From NCBI RefSeq assembly GCF_017302985.1, contig NZ_JAFIMU010000009.1, forward strand, positions 248,001-312,000: 64,000 nt of DNA, read 5' to 3'. The translations under genes and the position numbers were made by a program. Each line of letters begins with the position of its first letter. The stretch's first letter is position 1. Positions 1 to 12,069 of this stretch are shown here, piece by piece. The stretch comes from Corallococcus macrosporus (GTDB lineage Bacteria > Myxococcota > Myxococcia > Myxococcales > Myxococcaceae). A model generated the notes under the pieces. That model made no database searches, was not told the origin of the DNA, and saw only the letters and a program-made list of their open reading frames with translations.

Positions 1-328
1 CGCGGCCATCACCTACGGGCCGGCGCCCCGGGTGAAGGGTCCGCGCAAGAGCATCAAGATGGGCTCGTACTCGGCGGACTCGAAGGTCATCCGCATCCAC
101 CCGGCGTTGGACCAGCCGCTGGTGCCCCGGTACTTCGTGGAGTGGATCGTCTTCCACGAGATGCTGCACCACGTCTACCGCGCCCGCCGGGGCGAGGACG
201 GCCGGCGCTGCATCCACCCGCCGGAGCTGATGGAGCACGAGAAGCGCTTCCACGACTACCAGCGGGCGCTCGCCTGGGAGCGGGAGAACCTGGACCTGCT
301 CCTGTGCGCGCGCACGGAGCAGGCCTGA
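1..328 (+). CDS. SprT-like zinc metalloprotease domain protein (5' end outside window)
   Basis: The reading frame is open from base 2 with no credible start in the window, so this is the C-terminal part (about 108 codons) of a longer gene; the internal GTG at 32 is not likely to be its start. The fragment carries the zinc-binding HExxH motif as HEMLHH within FHEMLHHVY, and a later histidine in the stretch MEHEKRFHDY could be the third zinc ligand, as in SprT/Spartan-like domains. Members of this fold hydrolyse proteins or are degenerate relatives; the substrate cannot be told here. The gene ends 21 bp before the convergent gene that ends at 350. I see the motif directly; the SprT assignment is by motif context and the protease activity is inferred. 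Confidence 0.75.
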   Translation, partial: AAITYGPAPRVKGPRKSIKMGSYSADSKVIRIHPALDQPLVPRYFVEWIVFHEMLHHVYRARRGEDGRRCIHPPELMEHEKRFHDYQRALAWERENLDLLLCARTEQA

Positions 329-349
329 GGGAAAACGGTCCCGGTGGCC

Positions 350-1537
350 TCAGGGCAGGATGAGGCCGCCGGGGCTGCGCCGCTCGTGTGAGGGCGCGGC
401 CGGGGGCTCTCCGGGCGCCGTGGGGGCCTGCGCCGCCTGGGCCTGCGCGCCCGCCGCGGCCAGGACCACCACCTTGGCGAAGAGGGTCTCCGCGAAGCGG
501 GAGAAGGGCTCGTCGAGCCCATGGAAGAGGCGCCGCGCCTCGCCCCTCGCGATGTCCGCCTGGAGCGCCCGCTGGGTCGCTTCGAAGAAGGCCGCCATGC
601 GCCACAGGCGGCGCGCGTAGCGCTGGCGCACCTCCGGGGTGAAGAAGGCCCGCGCCGCGTCCAGCACCCGCTGCCGGACCTGCTCCTGCCGCTGGGCGCC
701 ACTCAACGCCAGGGGGCTCGCCGCCAGCGCCTGCACCTGCTCCATCAACGCCCGCACCTGCTCATCGGGCGGCATCCACTCCGCGATCTCCGGCGTCGCA
801 TGGAGCTGGTCGCCCTCCAGCACGCGGCGCACGTCGTCGGGCTCGGGGGAGGGGAGGGGCTCCGGCTCGTGGACGGGCTGCACGCCGTGGTGGCGCAGCG
901 CGGCCTCCAGGTCCGGCGGGAAGGGCGTGCGGGTGCGCAGGTTCAGGGCCGCGGCCTCGGCGAGCAGCCGGGCTCCCTCCTCGCGGGAGATCTCCATGCC
1001 CAGGCCATTCTGCAGGCCGTGCTTCAGGATGCGGCGGAGGTCTCCCCGGCTCTGCTCGGTGCGGGTGAGCTCCAGCACGCCCTGCTCGTCCGACGCGATG
1101 ACCTGGAGCAGCTCCACGCCGCCGCGCACCACGCGCGTGAGCAGCAGGCCATACTGCCCCGTCGAGGACACCAGCGTCACCAGCGTGGGCAGCGTCTCCA
1201 CGGCCACGGGGGCGGGCGCCGCCTTGGGGGCCTCCGGCGGGGTGACGCCGCGCGAGCGCAGCCGGTACAGCGCCTTCTTCGCGGCCTTGGCCAGCGGCTT
1301 CACCGAGGAGGCGGACAGGGCCTCCGGCAGCGCCACCTGGCCCGCCAGCACGGCGGCCTCCAGCACCGCGCCCGCCAGGGCCTCCGGCAGCGCCTCCACG
1401 TCGGCCTGCGACGCGGCGCCCACGTCGTCCACCAGCCTCCGGGCCCGCGCGACGTCCGCCTCCGGGAAGGCGGGCAGGGGCGTGCCGGCGCGCAGCGCAT
1501 CCAGCAGGGGACGGGGCTCGGTGGAGGCAGGGCTCAT
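350..1537 (-). CDS. Hypothetical protein, 395 aa, no recognised domain
   Basis: I do not recognise this family. The start is the ATG at 1537 (MSPASTEPRPLL); the frame stays open far upstream, but that part lies opposite the neighbouring membrane-protein gene and is a shadow. No strong Shine-Dalgarno sequence precedes the ATG. The protein is rich in Ala, Arg, Glu and Leu, predicted to be soluble and largely helical, with a Pro-rich linker near residues 105-115, a central segment with beta character (residues about 115-150), and an Ala/Pro/Gln-rich tail. There is no signal peptide and no membrane segment. It lies 23 bp downstream of the membrane-protein gene on the same strand, so the two are probably co-transcribed. 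A myxobacterial lineage-specific function is plausible but unproven. Confidence 0.6.
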   Translation of the reverse strand: MSPASTEPRPLLDALRAGTPLPAFPEADVARARRLVDDVGAASQADVEALPEALAGAVLEAAVLAGQVALPEALSASSVKPLAKAAKKALYRLRSRGVTPPEAPKAAPAPVAVETLPTLVTLVSSTGQYGLLLTRVVRGGVELLQVIASDEQGVLELTRTEQSRGDLRRILKHGLQNGLGMEISREEGARLLAEAAALNLRTRTPFPPDLEAALRHHGVQPVHEPEPLPSPEPDDVRRVLEGDQLHATPEIAEWMPPDEQVRALMEQVQALAASPLALSGAQRQEQVRQRVLDAARAFFTPEVRQRYARRLWRMAAFFEATQRALQADIARGEARRLFHGLDEPFSRFAETLFAKVVVLAAAGAQAQAAQAPTAPGEPPAAPSHERRSPGGLILP

Positions 1538-1560
1538 GCGACGCGGTTCTACTTCACGCC

Positions 1561-3123
1561 CTACCGCCGCCGCACCAGCCAGCTCCCTCCGGCCTGTCCC
1601 ACGATGACCAGTTCCGACTGCAACCGTCCGCCAAAGACGCGGGAGGGATGCACCCCGCGCACCAGGAAGTGGTCGTACCAGGTGCCCTGCGTCTCGTAGT
1701 CCATCTCCTGGGGCCGCCACTCGGAAGGGAAGGTGGGCGGCACCTCCCCCCGGTAGCGCAGCGGCGAGTGCGGCGTCGTGGCGAAGGTGAAGTTGGGCAC
1801 CCCGCCGCGCTCGCGCGCCACCACCGCCGCGGCGTGGATGAAGACGGGGAAGCGCACCACGCTGGAGCGCGGGTCGAACACCAGCCCCATCACCCGGGGC
1901 CGGTTCGCCGCGACGTCGGACAGCGCCTCCAGCTCGCGGGCCTCCACGGAGAAGCGCTGGAAGCCGCGCCCCATCACGAAGGCCAGCAGCAACGCGCTCG
2001 CCGCCGCCGCCAGCGCCAACGGCCGCCGCCACTCCGGCCGCGCCGCCGGCATGCTCGCCACCAGCAGCGCCGCGGCCAGGTGCGCGTAGCGCGTGTTGAG
2101 GTAGTAGACGTACCCCCGGATGTCGAAGGGCAGCAGGAAGTAGAGCGCCAGCGCCAGCACGCCCAGCCCCAACAGCCGCCAGCGCGCCACCGGGCCCTCG
2201 CGCCGCGTCCCCGGACCCACGACGCCCAGCACCCAGCCCGCCACCGCCACCGCGCCCACGGCATACAGCGGCCACCGGTCCGACCCGTCGTGGAACGTGT
2301 TGGCGAGCACCTGGAAGAGCTCCGCGCGGTTCTGCTCGAAGCCCTTCCACGCCAGGTTCTGCGGCGAGAACGTGGGCCCCCACGCCTTCCACGGCACGCC
2401 CGGCTGGATGTCCGGCGGGTTGCCGAACCGCAGCACCACCCACGACAGGAACAGCGCCACGCCGGGCACCACGCCCAGCAGCGCCGGCACGCGCGGCCGC
2501 AGCCGGGCCATGACGCCACGCCCCGCCGCGTCCTCCGGCACCGGCGTGGTGATGAGCAGCCACGGCAGCCCGAACGCCAGGAACCCGAAGGCCTGCACGT
2601 GGAAGAGCAGCACCGCCACCAGGCACGCCGCCAGCCCCACGCCCCAGCGCGCGCGGCGCGGCGCGTCCGTCAGCGTCCGCACGAAGAGGCCGCAGCACAG
2701 CAGCGTCAGCGGCAGGGCCGCCAGGTAGTTGATGAAGCCCCAGCCGAAGCTGTCCCCGTACACGAGCGGCAGCGTGAGCAGCGCGGGCCACGACGGCCGG
2801 CCCAGGCTCCGCAGCAGGAAGGCCATGCCCAGCGGCATCCCCACCACGTACGCGGTGAGGAAGACGCGGTTGGCCATGTCCAGCGGCAGCAGCCAGTTGA
2901 GCGCGCTGACGAGGTAGTAGTACCCCAGGTACGGCGTCAGTTCGTGCCGCGCCGCGAACAGCGTGGGGTACAGCGTCGTCGGGTCGTCCAGCCGGTGCAG
3001 CACCGAGATGAGGTACAGGTGCTGCGGCAGGTCCACCATGGGCACGAGGCGCGACACCCAGAGCGGGAGCGCCCCCAGGACGAGCGCGGCGGCGAAGGCG
3101 ATGCGGGCGGTTCGGTTCGTCAC
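1561..3123 (-). CDS. Polytopic membrane protein, GT-C glycosyltransferase-like
   Basis: About 520 residues with ten or more hydrophobic segments, beginning with a membrane helix directly after the proposed GTG start at 3123 (VTNRTARIAFAAALVLG). The first extracytoplasmic loop holds an Asp in the motif VDLPQHLYL, which is how GT-C lipid-linked-sugar glycosyltransferases usually present their catalytic acid; the C-terminal 120 residues form a soluble domain. GT-C membership is my inference from topology and that loop, not from a firm match, and a permease-like or uncharacterised membrane family is possible. The frame remains open to 3201, where another start would add 26 Arg-rich residues that look unlike a coding N-terminus; neither start has a good Shine-Dalgarno sequence. 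It is the probable first gene of a pair with the downstream unknown gene. Confidence 0.6.
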   Translation of the reverse strand: MTNRTARIAFAAALVLGALPLWVSRLVPMVDLPQHLYLISVLHRLDDPTTLYPTLFAARHELTPYLGYYYLVSALNWLLPLDMANRVFLTAYVVGMPLGMAFLLRSLGRPSWPALLTLPLVYGDSFGWGFINYLAALPLTLLCCGLFVRTLTDAPRRARWGVGLAACLVAVLLFHVQAFGFLAFGLPWLLITTPVPEDAAGRGVMARLRPRVPALLGVVPGVALFLSWVVLRFGNPPDIQPGVPWKAWGPTFSPQNLAWKGFEQNRAELFQVLANTFHDGSDRWPLYAVGAVAVAGWVLGVVGPGTRREGPVARWRLLGLGVLALALYFLLPFDIRGYVYYLNTRYAHLAAALLVASMPAARPEWRRPLALAAAASALLLAFVMGRGFQRFSVEARELEALSDVAANRPRVMGLVFDPRSSVVRFPVFIHAAAVVARERGGVPNFTFATTPHSPLRYRGEVPPTFPSEWRPQEMDYETQGTWYDHFLVRGVHPSRVFGGRLQSELVIVGQAGGSWLVRRR

Positions 3124-3303
3124 GGGCAGGAGGGCGCGGACTGTATGCGCGCGCCCCCGCGCCGGGCGAGCGCACCGTGTGCCCTGTTGGCGGGTAGGCA
3201 AAGGTGCGTGCGAATGCCTTGGCAGGGGGAATGCCCTGCGCTATAGGCCGGAGCGGCGGGCGCTTCCCCCAGCCTTCACGGCGCCTCGCCAAGGAGAGCG
3301 GAC

Positions 3304-3681
3304 ATGGCACGCAGCGCGACGTTGATGACCGCGGGATTGCTGCTGGGCGGCCTCTGGCTGATGCCCGCCAGCGCCCACGCCTGCGAGGCCCACGCGAAGG
3401 CGGCCGCCTCCAAGGGCTCCGCGCAGGGGGCCCCGACGCCGTCCCCGGAGGCGAAGCAGGACGAGGCGCCGCGCCCCCTGGAGGAGCTGGACCGGGTGCT
3501 CACTGCGAAGTGCTCCTGCGGCAGCAAGGCGGACTGCACCTGCAAGCGCGGCAAGTGCGAGTGCTCCAAGTGCTCGGGCCGTCATGCCCCGCGGCAGGTG
3601 ATGGACGCGCTGCGCGGCCGTCCCGCGACGCAGGAGCTCCAGGAGGCGCGCAACGACGCCTCCGCCGGCATCTTCATCTGA
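3304..3681 (+). CDS. Small secreted Cys-rich protein, metallothionein-like cluster
   Basis: A 125-residue protein whose ATG at 3304 follows an AAGGAGAG Shine-Dalgarno sequence. Residues 1-26 form a signal peptide ending ASAHA, giving export and cleavage before Cys27; the residues before Cys27 do not make a proper lipobox. After a Pro/Ala/Lys-rich linker comes a compact cluster at residues 70-90 with the spacing CxC-x5-CxC-x4-CxC-x2-C, seven cysteines in 21 residues, surrounded by Lys. That density and the CxC pairs resemble metallothioneins, which bind Cu, Zn or Cd, but those are normally cytoplasmic. It could be a periplasmic or outer-surface metal chelator or a disulfide-rich structural peptide. 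No homologue is recognised. It stands alone between two genes on the other strand. Confidence 0.7.
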   Translation: MARSATLMTAGLLLGGLWLMPASAHACEAHAKAAASKGSAQGAPTPSPEAKQDEAPRPLEELDRVLTAKCSCGSKADCTCKRGKCECSKCSGRHAPRQVMDALRGRPATQELQEARNDASAGIFI

Positions 3682-3735
3682 AGCGGGAAGGGGGCCTTCG
3701 CACGCCGGCCCCCGTTGGGAATCCGCTCGGCGGCT

Positions 3736-4347
3736 TCAGGCCGTCGGGCTGGACGAACGCCCGCGCGGGGCCGGGGCGCTGCCCTCGGACACGAGCACGG
3801 GCCAGCCGCGCGCCATCGCCTCGCGGAAGAAGGCCGCCAGCTCATGCCGGCTGGTGTTCACCGCGCCCTGGAACGGGTCGATGAGGGCCTCCTCGCCCAG
3901 GCTCTGCTGCGAGGACAGCTGCACCGGGTGGCCGCAGCGCTCGCAGCGGATGGACACCTGGCGCACCAGGGCCACCGGCACCGCGTAGCGGGCGCTGCAC
4001 TCGCCGCACTTCCACACCAGCGCGCGCTCTCCCGCCTCACGGCGCGCCAGCTGCTCCAGCTCGTCCGCCATGCGCAGGAGCGCCGGCAGGTCCTGGGGCG
4101 GCTGGGCGAAGATGGCGCTGGGGCCAAAGCCCTTGCCCGGCGAGCCCAGGGCCGGGGGACGGTCCCCCTGCAGCAGGGCGCGCATGCGGTCGCGGGCTTT
4201 CAGGTCGCGGAACTCGGCGCCGGCGAGGGCGCGCTCCACGGCCTCCATCACCGGCGGCAGGTCCGGCTCGAGGCGCTCGTCGTCCGGCAGGGTCTTGGGG
4301 AAGTCCACCAGCCGGTGGGCGGGAAGTGCGAGAAATCGGAAGGCCAC
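3736..4347 (-). CDS. Zinc-ribbon (MJ0042-like) domain protein
   Basis: The start is GTG at 4347, preceded at good spacing by GGAAGAG. The frame continues upstream but overlaps nadA and is a shadow there. The 203-residue product has a soluble, charged N-terminal half and then a zinc ribbon with cysteines at about 114, 117, 135 and 138 (KCGECSARY and IRCERCGHP), the arrangement of MJ0042-type fingers that often precede adventurous-gliding and regulatory proteins in myxobacteria. After the finger comes a helical region (residues 140-190). It has no membrane anchor. The finger suggests nucleic-acid or protein binding; the actual role is unknown. The gene lies 86 bp downstream of nadA on the same strand and may be transcribed with it. 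Confidence 0.65.
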   Translation of the reverse strand: MAFRFLALPAHRLVDFPKTLPDDERLEPDLPPVMEAVERALAGAEFRDLKARDRMRALLQGDRPPALGSPGKGFGPSAIFAQPPQDLPALLRMADELEQLARREAGERALVWKCGECSARYAVPVALVRQVSIRCERCGHPVQLSSQQSLGEEALIDPFQGAVNTSRHELAAFFREAMARGWPVLVSEGSAPAPRGRSSSPTA

Positions 4348-4433
4348 GTCTCTTCCATGGCACTTGGGCCCGCCGTCCGCAAGACGCGAGTTGCTGAAGG
4401 TGGGACGCGGGCGACAGTCCGCGTCCTCCTTTT

Positions 4434-5366
4434 TCAGGCGGACCACTCCAGCATCCGCTGCAGGGGCGCCAGCGCCGCGTGCTGCAGGTCCGCCGGCAGC
4501 ACCAGCTCCGGGGTCCGGTCCTTCATGCACCGGTAGAGCTTCTCCAACGTGTTGAGGCGCATGTACGGGCACTCGTTGCACGCGCACCCGTTGTCCGGCG
4601 GCGCCGGGATGTACGTCTTCTGCGGCGCGGACTTCTTCATCTGGTGGAGGATGCCGGCCTCCGTCACCACGATGAACTTCTGCTTCGGGCTCTTCACCAC
4701 GTAGTCCAGGATGGCCTTGGTGGAGCCGATGAAGTCCGCGTGCCGCAGCACCTGCTGCTCGCACTCCGGGTGGGCCACCACCTCCGCGTCCGGGTGCTCC
4801 ACCTTCAGCCCCACGAGCTTCTTCTCGCTGAAGATTTCATGGACGATGCAGCTGCCCGGCCACAGCACCATGTCGCGGCCCGTCTCCTTCATCACGTGCC
4901 GGCCCAGGTGCTGATCCGGCGCGAAGAGGATGGGGCGGTCCTTCGGGATCTGGTTCACGATGCGTACGGCGTTGGAGGACGTGCAGATGACGTCGCTCAT
5001 CGCCTTCACCGCGGCGGAGCTGTTCACGTACGACACCACGAACGCGTCCGGGTGCTTGTCCTTGAAGGCCTTGAAGGCCGCGGGGGGGCAGCGGTCCGAC
5101 AGCGAGCAGCCGGCCTTGAGGTCCGGGAGCAACACCTGTCGGGTGGGATTCAGAATCTTGGCGGTTTCCGCCATGAAGTGCACACCGCAGAAAACGATGA
5201 CGTCGGCTTCGGTCCGCGCCGCGGCCTGCGCCAGCGCCAGGCTGTCACCGACGAAGTCGGCCACGTCCTGCACCTCGCTCTCCTGGTAGTAGTGCGCCAG
5301 GATGACCGCGTTCATGGAGCGCTTCAGCTCCCGGATGCCCGCCTCGTAATCGACCGTCTCGCCCAT
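4434..5366 (-). CDS. nadA: Quinolinate synthase NadA
   Basis: NadA condenses iminoaspartate (made by NadB) with dihydroxyacetone phosphate to quinolinate, the precursor of NAD, using an oxygen-sensitive [4Fe-4S] cluster with one non-cysteine coordination site. The 310-residue protein starts at ATG 5366 ([14 protein letters not shown]), eight bases after a GAGGAGG Shine-Dalgarno sequence; upstream codons in frame are not coding. The three expected cluster cysteines are visible at about residues 87 (KAGCSLSD), 173 (PGSCIVHE) and 266 (NECPYM). The substrate-binding HYYQ motif is present near the N-terminus (LAHYYQESE). Length fits the family. nadB and nadC are not in the window, so the NAD pathway is dispersed in this genome. 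Confidence 0.97.
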   Translation of the reverse strand: MGETVDYEAGIRELKRSMNAVILAHYYQESEVQDVADFVGDSLALAQAAARTEADVIVFCGVHFMAETAKILNPTRQVLLPDLKAGCSLSDRCPPAAFKAFKDKHPDAFVVSYVNSSAAVKAMSDVICTSSNAVRIVNQIPKDRPILFAPDQHLGRHVMKETGRDMVLWPGSCIVHEIFSEKKLVGLKVEHPDAEVVAHPECEQQVLRHADFIGSTKAILDYVVKSPKQKFIVVTEAGILHQMKKSAPQKTYIPAPPDNGCACNECPYMRLNTLEKLYRCMKDRTPELVLPADLQHAALAPLQRMLEWSA

Positions 5367-5743
5367 GGGGGGCCTCCTCGTCGCCCGCGCATTCTGTAAC
5401 GGCGTCCGGGCCCGGGAGCCAGCGCGCGCGCCCGCATCCAATCCGCGCGTCCTACCCACCAAGGGGTCCCGGATGACCGCGCGTCTTTAACCTATTCCGA
5501 AAAGTCTCTTACCCCCGCGTACATCACCTAATCCGTGGGAGCAGGTAAAGTACGCGCTGGTTGTTCGTCGGCGGCTCACCGGGAAGGCGTCTCAGCGCGG
5601 AACCCGCTGGCAACAGAGAGAGCACCAGGCTCGGACACTCAAGACATGTGGATGGCGGGAACGGGGCGCGTGCGAGCCCCGCGTCGACGGGAATGGCGCC
5701 ATGCACGGGCGCCGGTGTGGCTCTTGCGCGTCGGGAAAAATCC
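5367..5743. other. Divergent intergenic region between nadA and the PilZ operon
   Basis: A 377-bp stretch that must hold promoters for nadA (leftward) and the three-gene signalling operon (rightward). It is relatively AT-rich around 5486-5525 for this genome. The frame of the rightward gene is open from 5561, so a longer N-terminus is possible, but the Arg/Gly-rich translation there looks noncoding. I found no convincing riboswitch, tRNA or terminator in it; the structured-looking 5570-5650 segment does not match the c-di-GMP (GEMM) motif I looked for because of the PilZ gene. Confidence 0.5.
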
Positions 5744-8188
5744 ATGAGCGTGCCGACTCACGAAGTCCTCATCGTCCACCCCAACGAGCTGCGCCGCAAC
5801 GCGCTGAAGTCCGCGTTGGGAGCGCACCGGGTCTCGGTGGTGGGCTCACAGCTGGAAGCCACGCGGCGCATGGAGGCATCCGTGCCCACGCTGATCATCG
5901 CGCCCGCGGACAACGCGCGACGCTTCCTGCGCCACGTGGACCGCGCCGCGCCGGAGGCCGTCTGCGTGTTCGTCTGCGCGCGGTCGGATCAGCACGGCCT
6001 GGAGGAGCTGGTGGAGACGGCCGCGGAGGGGCACGTCTTCAGCACGGTGGATGACGCGCTCAGCGAAGGCGAACTGAGCACGCGGCTGCGCGACATCCTC
6101 CAGCTGCGCGCCTCCACGCGCGTGGTGCTGGACGCCGGCATGCGCGTGGACTTCCTCTTGCGCGACCGGCCCTTCAGCGCGGAGTGCCAGGACCTGGGCC
6201 ACTTCGGCGCGGCGCTCCTGGTGCCCATGGACGCGTTGATGGCGGCCTTCCTTCCGGGCACGCCCCTGGACTCGCTGTCCATGGTGCGCGACGGCCGGCC
6301 GGTGCTGCACGTGGCCCGCGCCTACGTGCGCCACGCCACCCCCGTGCAGCAGGGGGCGCACGCGTTCCTGCGCGTGGGCATCTCCTGGCGGCCCGCCCCG
6401 GAGGAGACCACGGCCGCCCCGCCGCGCACGCTGAGGGACGCGGTGGCGGTGCAGGCCGCGCTGCGCAAGGCGCTGCGGCGCGAGCTGCCCGTGTGGCTGC
6501 ACCCGCCGGACAGCCAGACGGCGCACTTCCGGTTGGAGTCCGCCACGGTGGAGTCGTGCGACGAGCGCGGCCTGCTGCGCGGGCGGGTGTCCCAGGCGCT
6601 GCCCGCGAGCGTGGGAGAGGTGGTCCACCTGTCCTTCGAGATGGGCGGCCAGCGCTACCGGGGCGTCACCAGCATGCTCCACGTCGGGCATGACGGCGTG
6701 GCCCTGGGGATGCCCCGCGCGCTGGCGGTGGAGAACCGGCGCGGGCAGCAGCGCTTCCGCCCCAGCGCGCACCACCGCTTCCTCGTGCGCTTCACCTCGC
6801 CGTTCAGCGGCCAGCGCATCACCCGCGCGGTGCTGGACCTGGGCGCGCGCGGGTTCGCCTTCCCCATCGACGCGTCGTGCGAGGTGCTGCCCGTGGGCTC
6901 GCACCTGGACACCACGCTGCTGCTCCCGGATGGCTCGGAGGTGGCGTGCCGCGTGGAGGTGCGCTCGGTGGACGTGGTCCCCTTCGAGTCGCGGCATGAT
7001 CAGCGCCTGCGCCCCTACCGCTGCGGCGTGCGCATCCTGGACATGCCGCGCGCGGTGCGCGACGCCATCGTGGACGCGTTCGTGTCCGCGCGGGCGCCGC
7101 AGGTGCGCGACGGCGCGGTGTTCCGCTTCCCGGACCTGTGGCGGATGATGGAGGACGCCCACTACACGTTCCACCCGGACCACCCCTTCGGCGAGGAGTC
7201 CCGCGTGCTGCCCGTGCTGGAGGCCACGCACGAGCGGCTGAGCCGCGCGCGGGAGCTGGGGCGCTCGCTCGTCTTCACGGATTCACACCGGCTGCTGGGG
7301 CACGTCAACGGCCTGCGCATGTACTCCGGCACATGGCTGGTGCAGCACCTGGCCGTGATGCCCGGCTTCCGCCGCAGCGAGCAGGTCTCCAACGACCTCA
7401 CGTCGCTCGCGGTGGAGGTCGGCGAGGCGATGGAGGACGTGGAGTTCATCCGCTACATGTGGCGCACCGACAACCGCTGGCCGCACCGGCTGGGCACGTG
7501 GCTGGCGCGCGTGCTGGAGGGCCAGGGGCTGTGCCACCTGCGCCAGTTCCACTACCTGCGCGCGGACCTGGCCCAGAAGTCCGCCGGGGACCTGACGGCG
7601 CTGCCCTCCGTGCGCGAGGCGGGCCCGGAGGACCGCCAGTGGCTGGAGTCGTACCTGCGCCGCCGGGGGGAGATGGTGCGCCTGCTCAGCGAGGACCTGC
7701 GCGCGGACCCTGGCGCGGAGGCCGTCCTGGGTGAGCGCTTCCGGGCGGCGGGACTGCACCGGGAGCGGCGGATGTTCGTGGTGGAAGGCGAATCGGGGCC
7801 GCTCGCGCTCGCGCTCCAGGACGAGGCCACGCCGGGCCTGAGCCTCATCGAGGTCACCAACGGCTTCAACCTCGTGGTGCCGGACCGGGAGCACCCTCGA
7901 GCGCAGGCCGCGGTGACGGCGCTGGCGCTCCGGTGCATGGCGCACGCGCGCGAGCGGGGCCGGCGCTCGGCGCTGGGGCTGGTGGACGCGCTGGACGTGC
8001 CGGTGCTGCGCGAGCTGGGCTTCGTGGACCAGGGCCGCTTCTCCGAGTGGACCTTCCACCGCTCCATGGTGCGCCGCTGGTGCGAGGCGTGGCGCTCGCT
8101 GTTCGAGCGGCAGATGCCCATGCGCAAGACGAAGCACCGGGCCGCCGTGCCGGCCGCGGCGCAGGTTCCGAACCAGGAGGCGCGGTGA
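5744..8188 (+). CDS. Pseudo-receiver / PilZ / acyltransferase-like multidomain protein
   Basis: The chosen start at 5744 (MSVPTHEVLIVHPNE) puts a response-regulator-like fold at residues 1-110. That receiver is degenerate: the acidic pair is replaced (IVHPNE), and the phospho-Asp position reads IIAPAD, so it is unlikely to be phosphorylated in the usual way. A YcgR-N-like beta region follows, then a PilZ domain from about residue 328 with the c-di-GMP signature RRGQQR and DLGARGF (the DxSxxG Ser is Gly here). The last roughly 380 residues contain segments that look like GNAT-type acyltransferase folds, the second at about 625-785, but I see no clear acyl-CoA loop. The stop overlaps the next gene's ATG by one base, so it heads an operon with a methyltransferase and a kinase. 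The likely role is a c-di-GMP-responsive signalling or motility protein. Confidence 0.7.
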   Translation: MSVPTHEVLIVHPNELRRNALKSALGAHRVSVVGSQLEATRRMEASVPTLIIAPADNARRFLRHVDRAAPEAVCVFVCARSDQHGLEELVETAAEGHVFSTVDDALSEGELSTRLRDILQLRASTRVVLDAGMRVDFLLRDRPFSAECQDLGHFGAALLVPMDALMAAFLPGTPLDSLSMVRDGRPVLHVARAYVRHATPVQQGAHAFLRVGISWRPAPEETTAAPPRTLRDAVAVQAALRKALRRELPVWLHPPDSQTAHFRLESATVESCDERGLLRGRVSQALPASVGEVVHLSFEMGGQRYRGVTSMLHVGHDGVALGMPRALAVENRRGQQRFRPSAHHRFLVRFTSPFSGQRITRAVLDLGARGFAFPIDASCEVLPVGSHLDTTLLLPDGSEVACRVEVRSVDVVPFESRHDQRLRPYRCGVRILDMPRAVRDAIVDAFVSARAPQVRDGAVFRFPDLWRMMEDAHYTFHPDHPFGEESRVLPVLEATHERLSRARELGRSLVFTDSHRLLGHVNGLRMYSGTWLVQHLAVMPGFRRSEQVSNDLTSLAVEVGEAMEDVEFIRYMWRTDNRWPHRLGTWLARVLEGQGLCHLRQFHYLRADLAQKSAGDLTALPSVREAGPEDRQWLESYLRRRGEMVRLLSEDLRADPGAEAVLGERFRAAGLHRERRMFVVEGESGPLALALQDEATPGLSLIEVTNGFNLVVPDREHPRAQAAVTALALRCMAHARERGRRSALGLVDALDVPVLRELGFVDQGRFSEWTFHRSMVRRWCEAWRSLFERQMPMRKTKHRAAVPAAAQVPNQEAR

Positions 8189-8969
8189 TGTACCTGATGG
8201 AATCCGCGGACGAGTCCCGCCGCCTGCTGGAACAGGAGCAGTCCCAGGACACGCGCGCCGTGCTCCGCCGCACGGGCCTCAAGCCGGGGGACCGGGTGCT
8301 CGACGCCGGCTGTGGCCCCGGCGGCATCGCGGAGCTGATGGCGGAGCTGGTGGGGGAGGGCGGCCACGTCACCGGCGTGGACCTGCACGAGGGCCGCGTC
8401 GCGGAGGCCCGGGCGCGCAACGCCCACCGGCCGCACCTGACGTTCCTCCGGGCGGACGTGCGCACCACGGGCCTGCCGCCGGACGCGTTCGACTACGCGT
8501 GGAGCCAGTACGTCTTCGAGTACCTGCCGGACCGGCACGTCGCGCTCGCGGAGCTCATCCGCGTGACGCGGCCCGGGGGGCGCGTGGTGGTGTCCGACAT
8601 CGACGGGCTGGGCTTCCAGAACTGGCCCTTCCCGGAGCACCTGCGCGCGGGCACCCAGCGCATCGTGGAGGCCCTGGCGACGCGCGGCTTCGACCTGTAC
8701 GTGGGCCGCAAGCTCTTCTCCGAGTTCCGCCGCGCGGGCCTCGCCGACGTGCGCGTGCACCTGATGCCCTTCTACCTCTCTTCCGGCGCGGCGGAGGCGC
8801 GGCTTGTGCGCGACTGGAAGACGCGCTTCGAGGCCCTGGCGCCGGTGGGCGCGGCGGCCTTCGGCAGCCAGGCGGCCTACCAGTCGCACTGCGACGACTT
8901 CCTGGCCATGCTCGAGGACCCGGAGGGATTGAAGTACGCGGTGACGCTGGTCACCGAAGGAACGAAACC

Positions 8970-8973
<4 letters not shown>
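8188..8973 (+). CDS. SAM-dependent methyltransferase (class I, UbiE-like)
   Basis: A 261-residue protein with the class I Rossmann signature: motif I VLDAGCGPGG at about residues 38-47, the acidic end of strand 2 in VTGVDLHEG, a DVRTTGLP-type motif III region, and the post-motif VTRPGGRVVVSD. Such enzymes transfer a methyl group from S-adenosylmethionine to small molecules, lipids or proteins; the substrate is unknown. The start is fixed by an AGGAGG sequence at 8174-8179 and by the TGATG overlap with the upstream stop. The stop overlaps the GTG of the following kinase gene (GTGA), so translation of the three genes is probably coupled. Being locked between a PilZ protein and a kinase, it may modify a signalling partner, but that is inference. 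Confidence 0.85.
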
Positions 8974-11897
<2,924 letters not shown>

Positions 11898-12069
11898 CGC
11901 GCCCGGCCACGAAATGGGAGGGCGCGGGGGGCTGACGGGCCGCTCGCGCAGGGGACGGGAATTCCCAAGGACGCGGGGTGTCCTCTGTCCTCGCCCAAGG
12001 CGTGACTCCTGTTACAGTCGCGCGACTTTTCGTTTCCCCTCCCAGAAATCCGTTCGAGGAACTCACGGC

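Noticed and set aside
1540-3310. N-terminal extension of the 395-residue unknown protein through the membrane-protein gene
   Set aside because: The extra frame translates to Arg/Gly/Ala-rich noise and overlaps a gene with clear membrane helices in another frame.
3304-3390. Lipoprotein signal on the Cys-rich protein
   Set aside because: Cys27 is preceded by AHA after a Ser, not by the [LVI]-x-[AG] lipobox; a signal peptidase I site before it fits better.
5570-5660. c-di-GMP riboswitch before the PilZ operon
   Set aside because: The conserved GEMM bases and paired helices could not be found.
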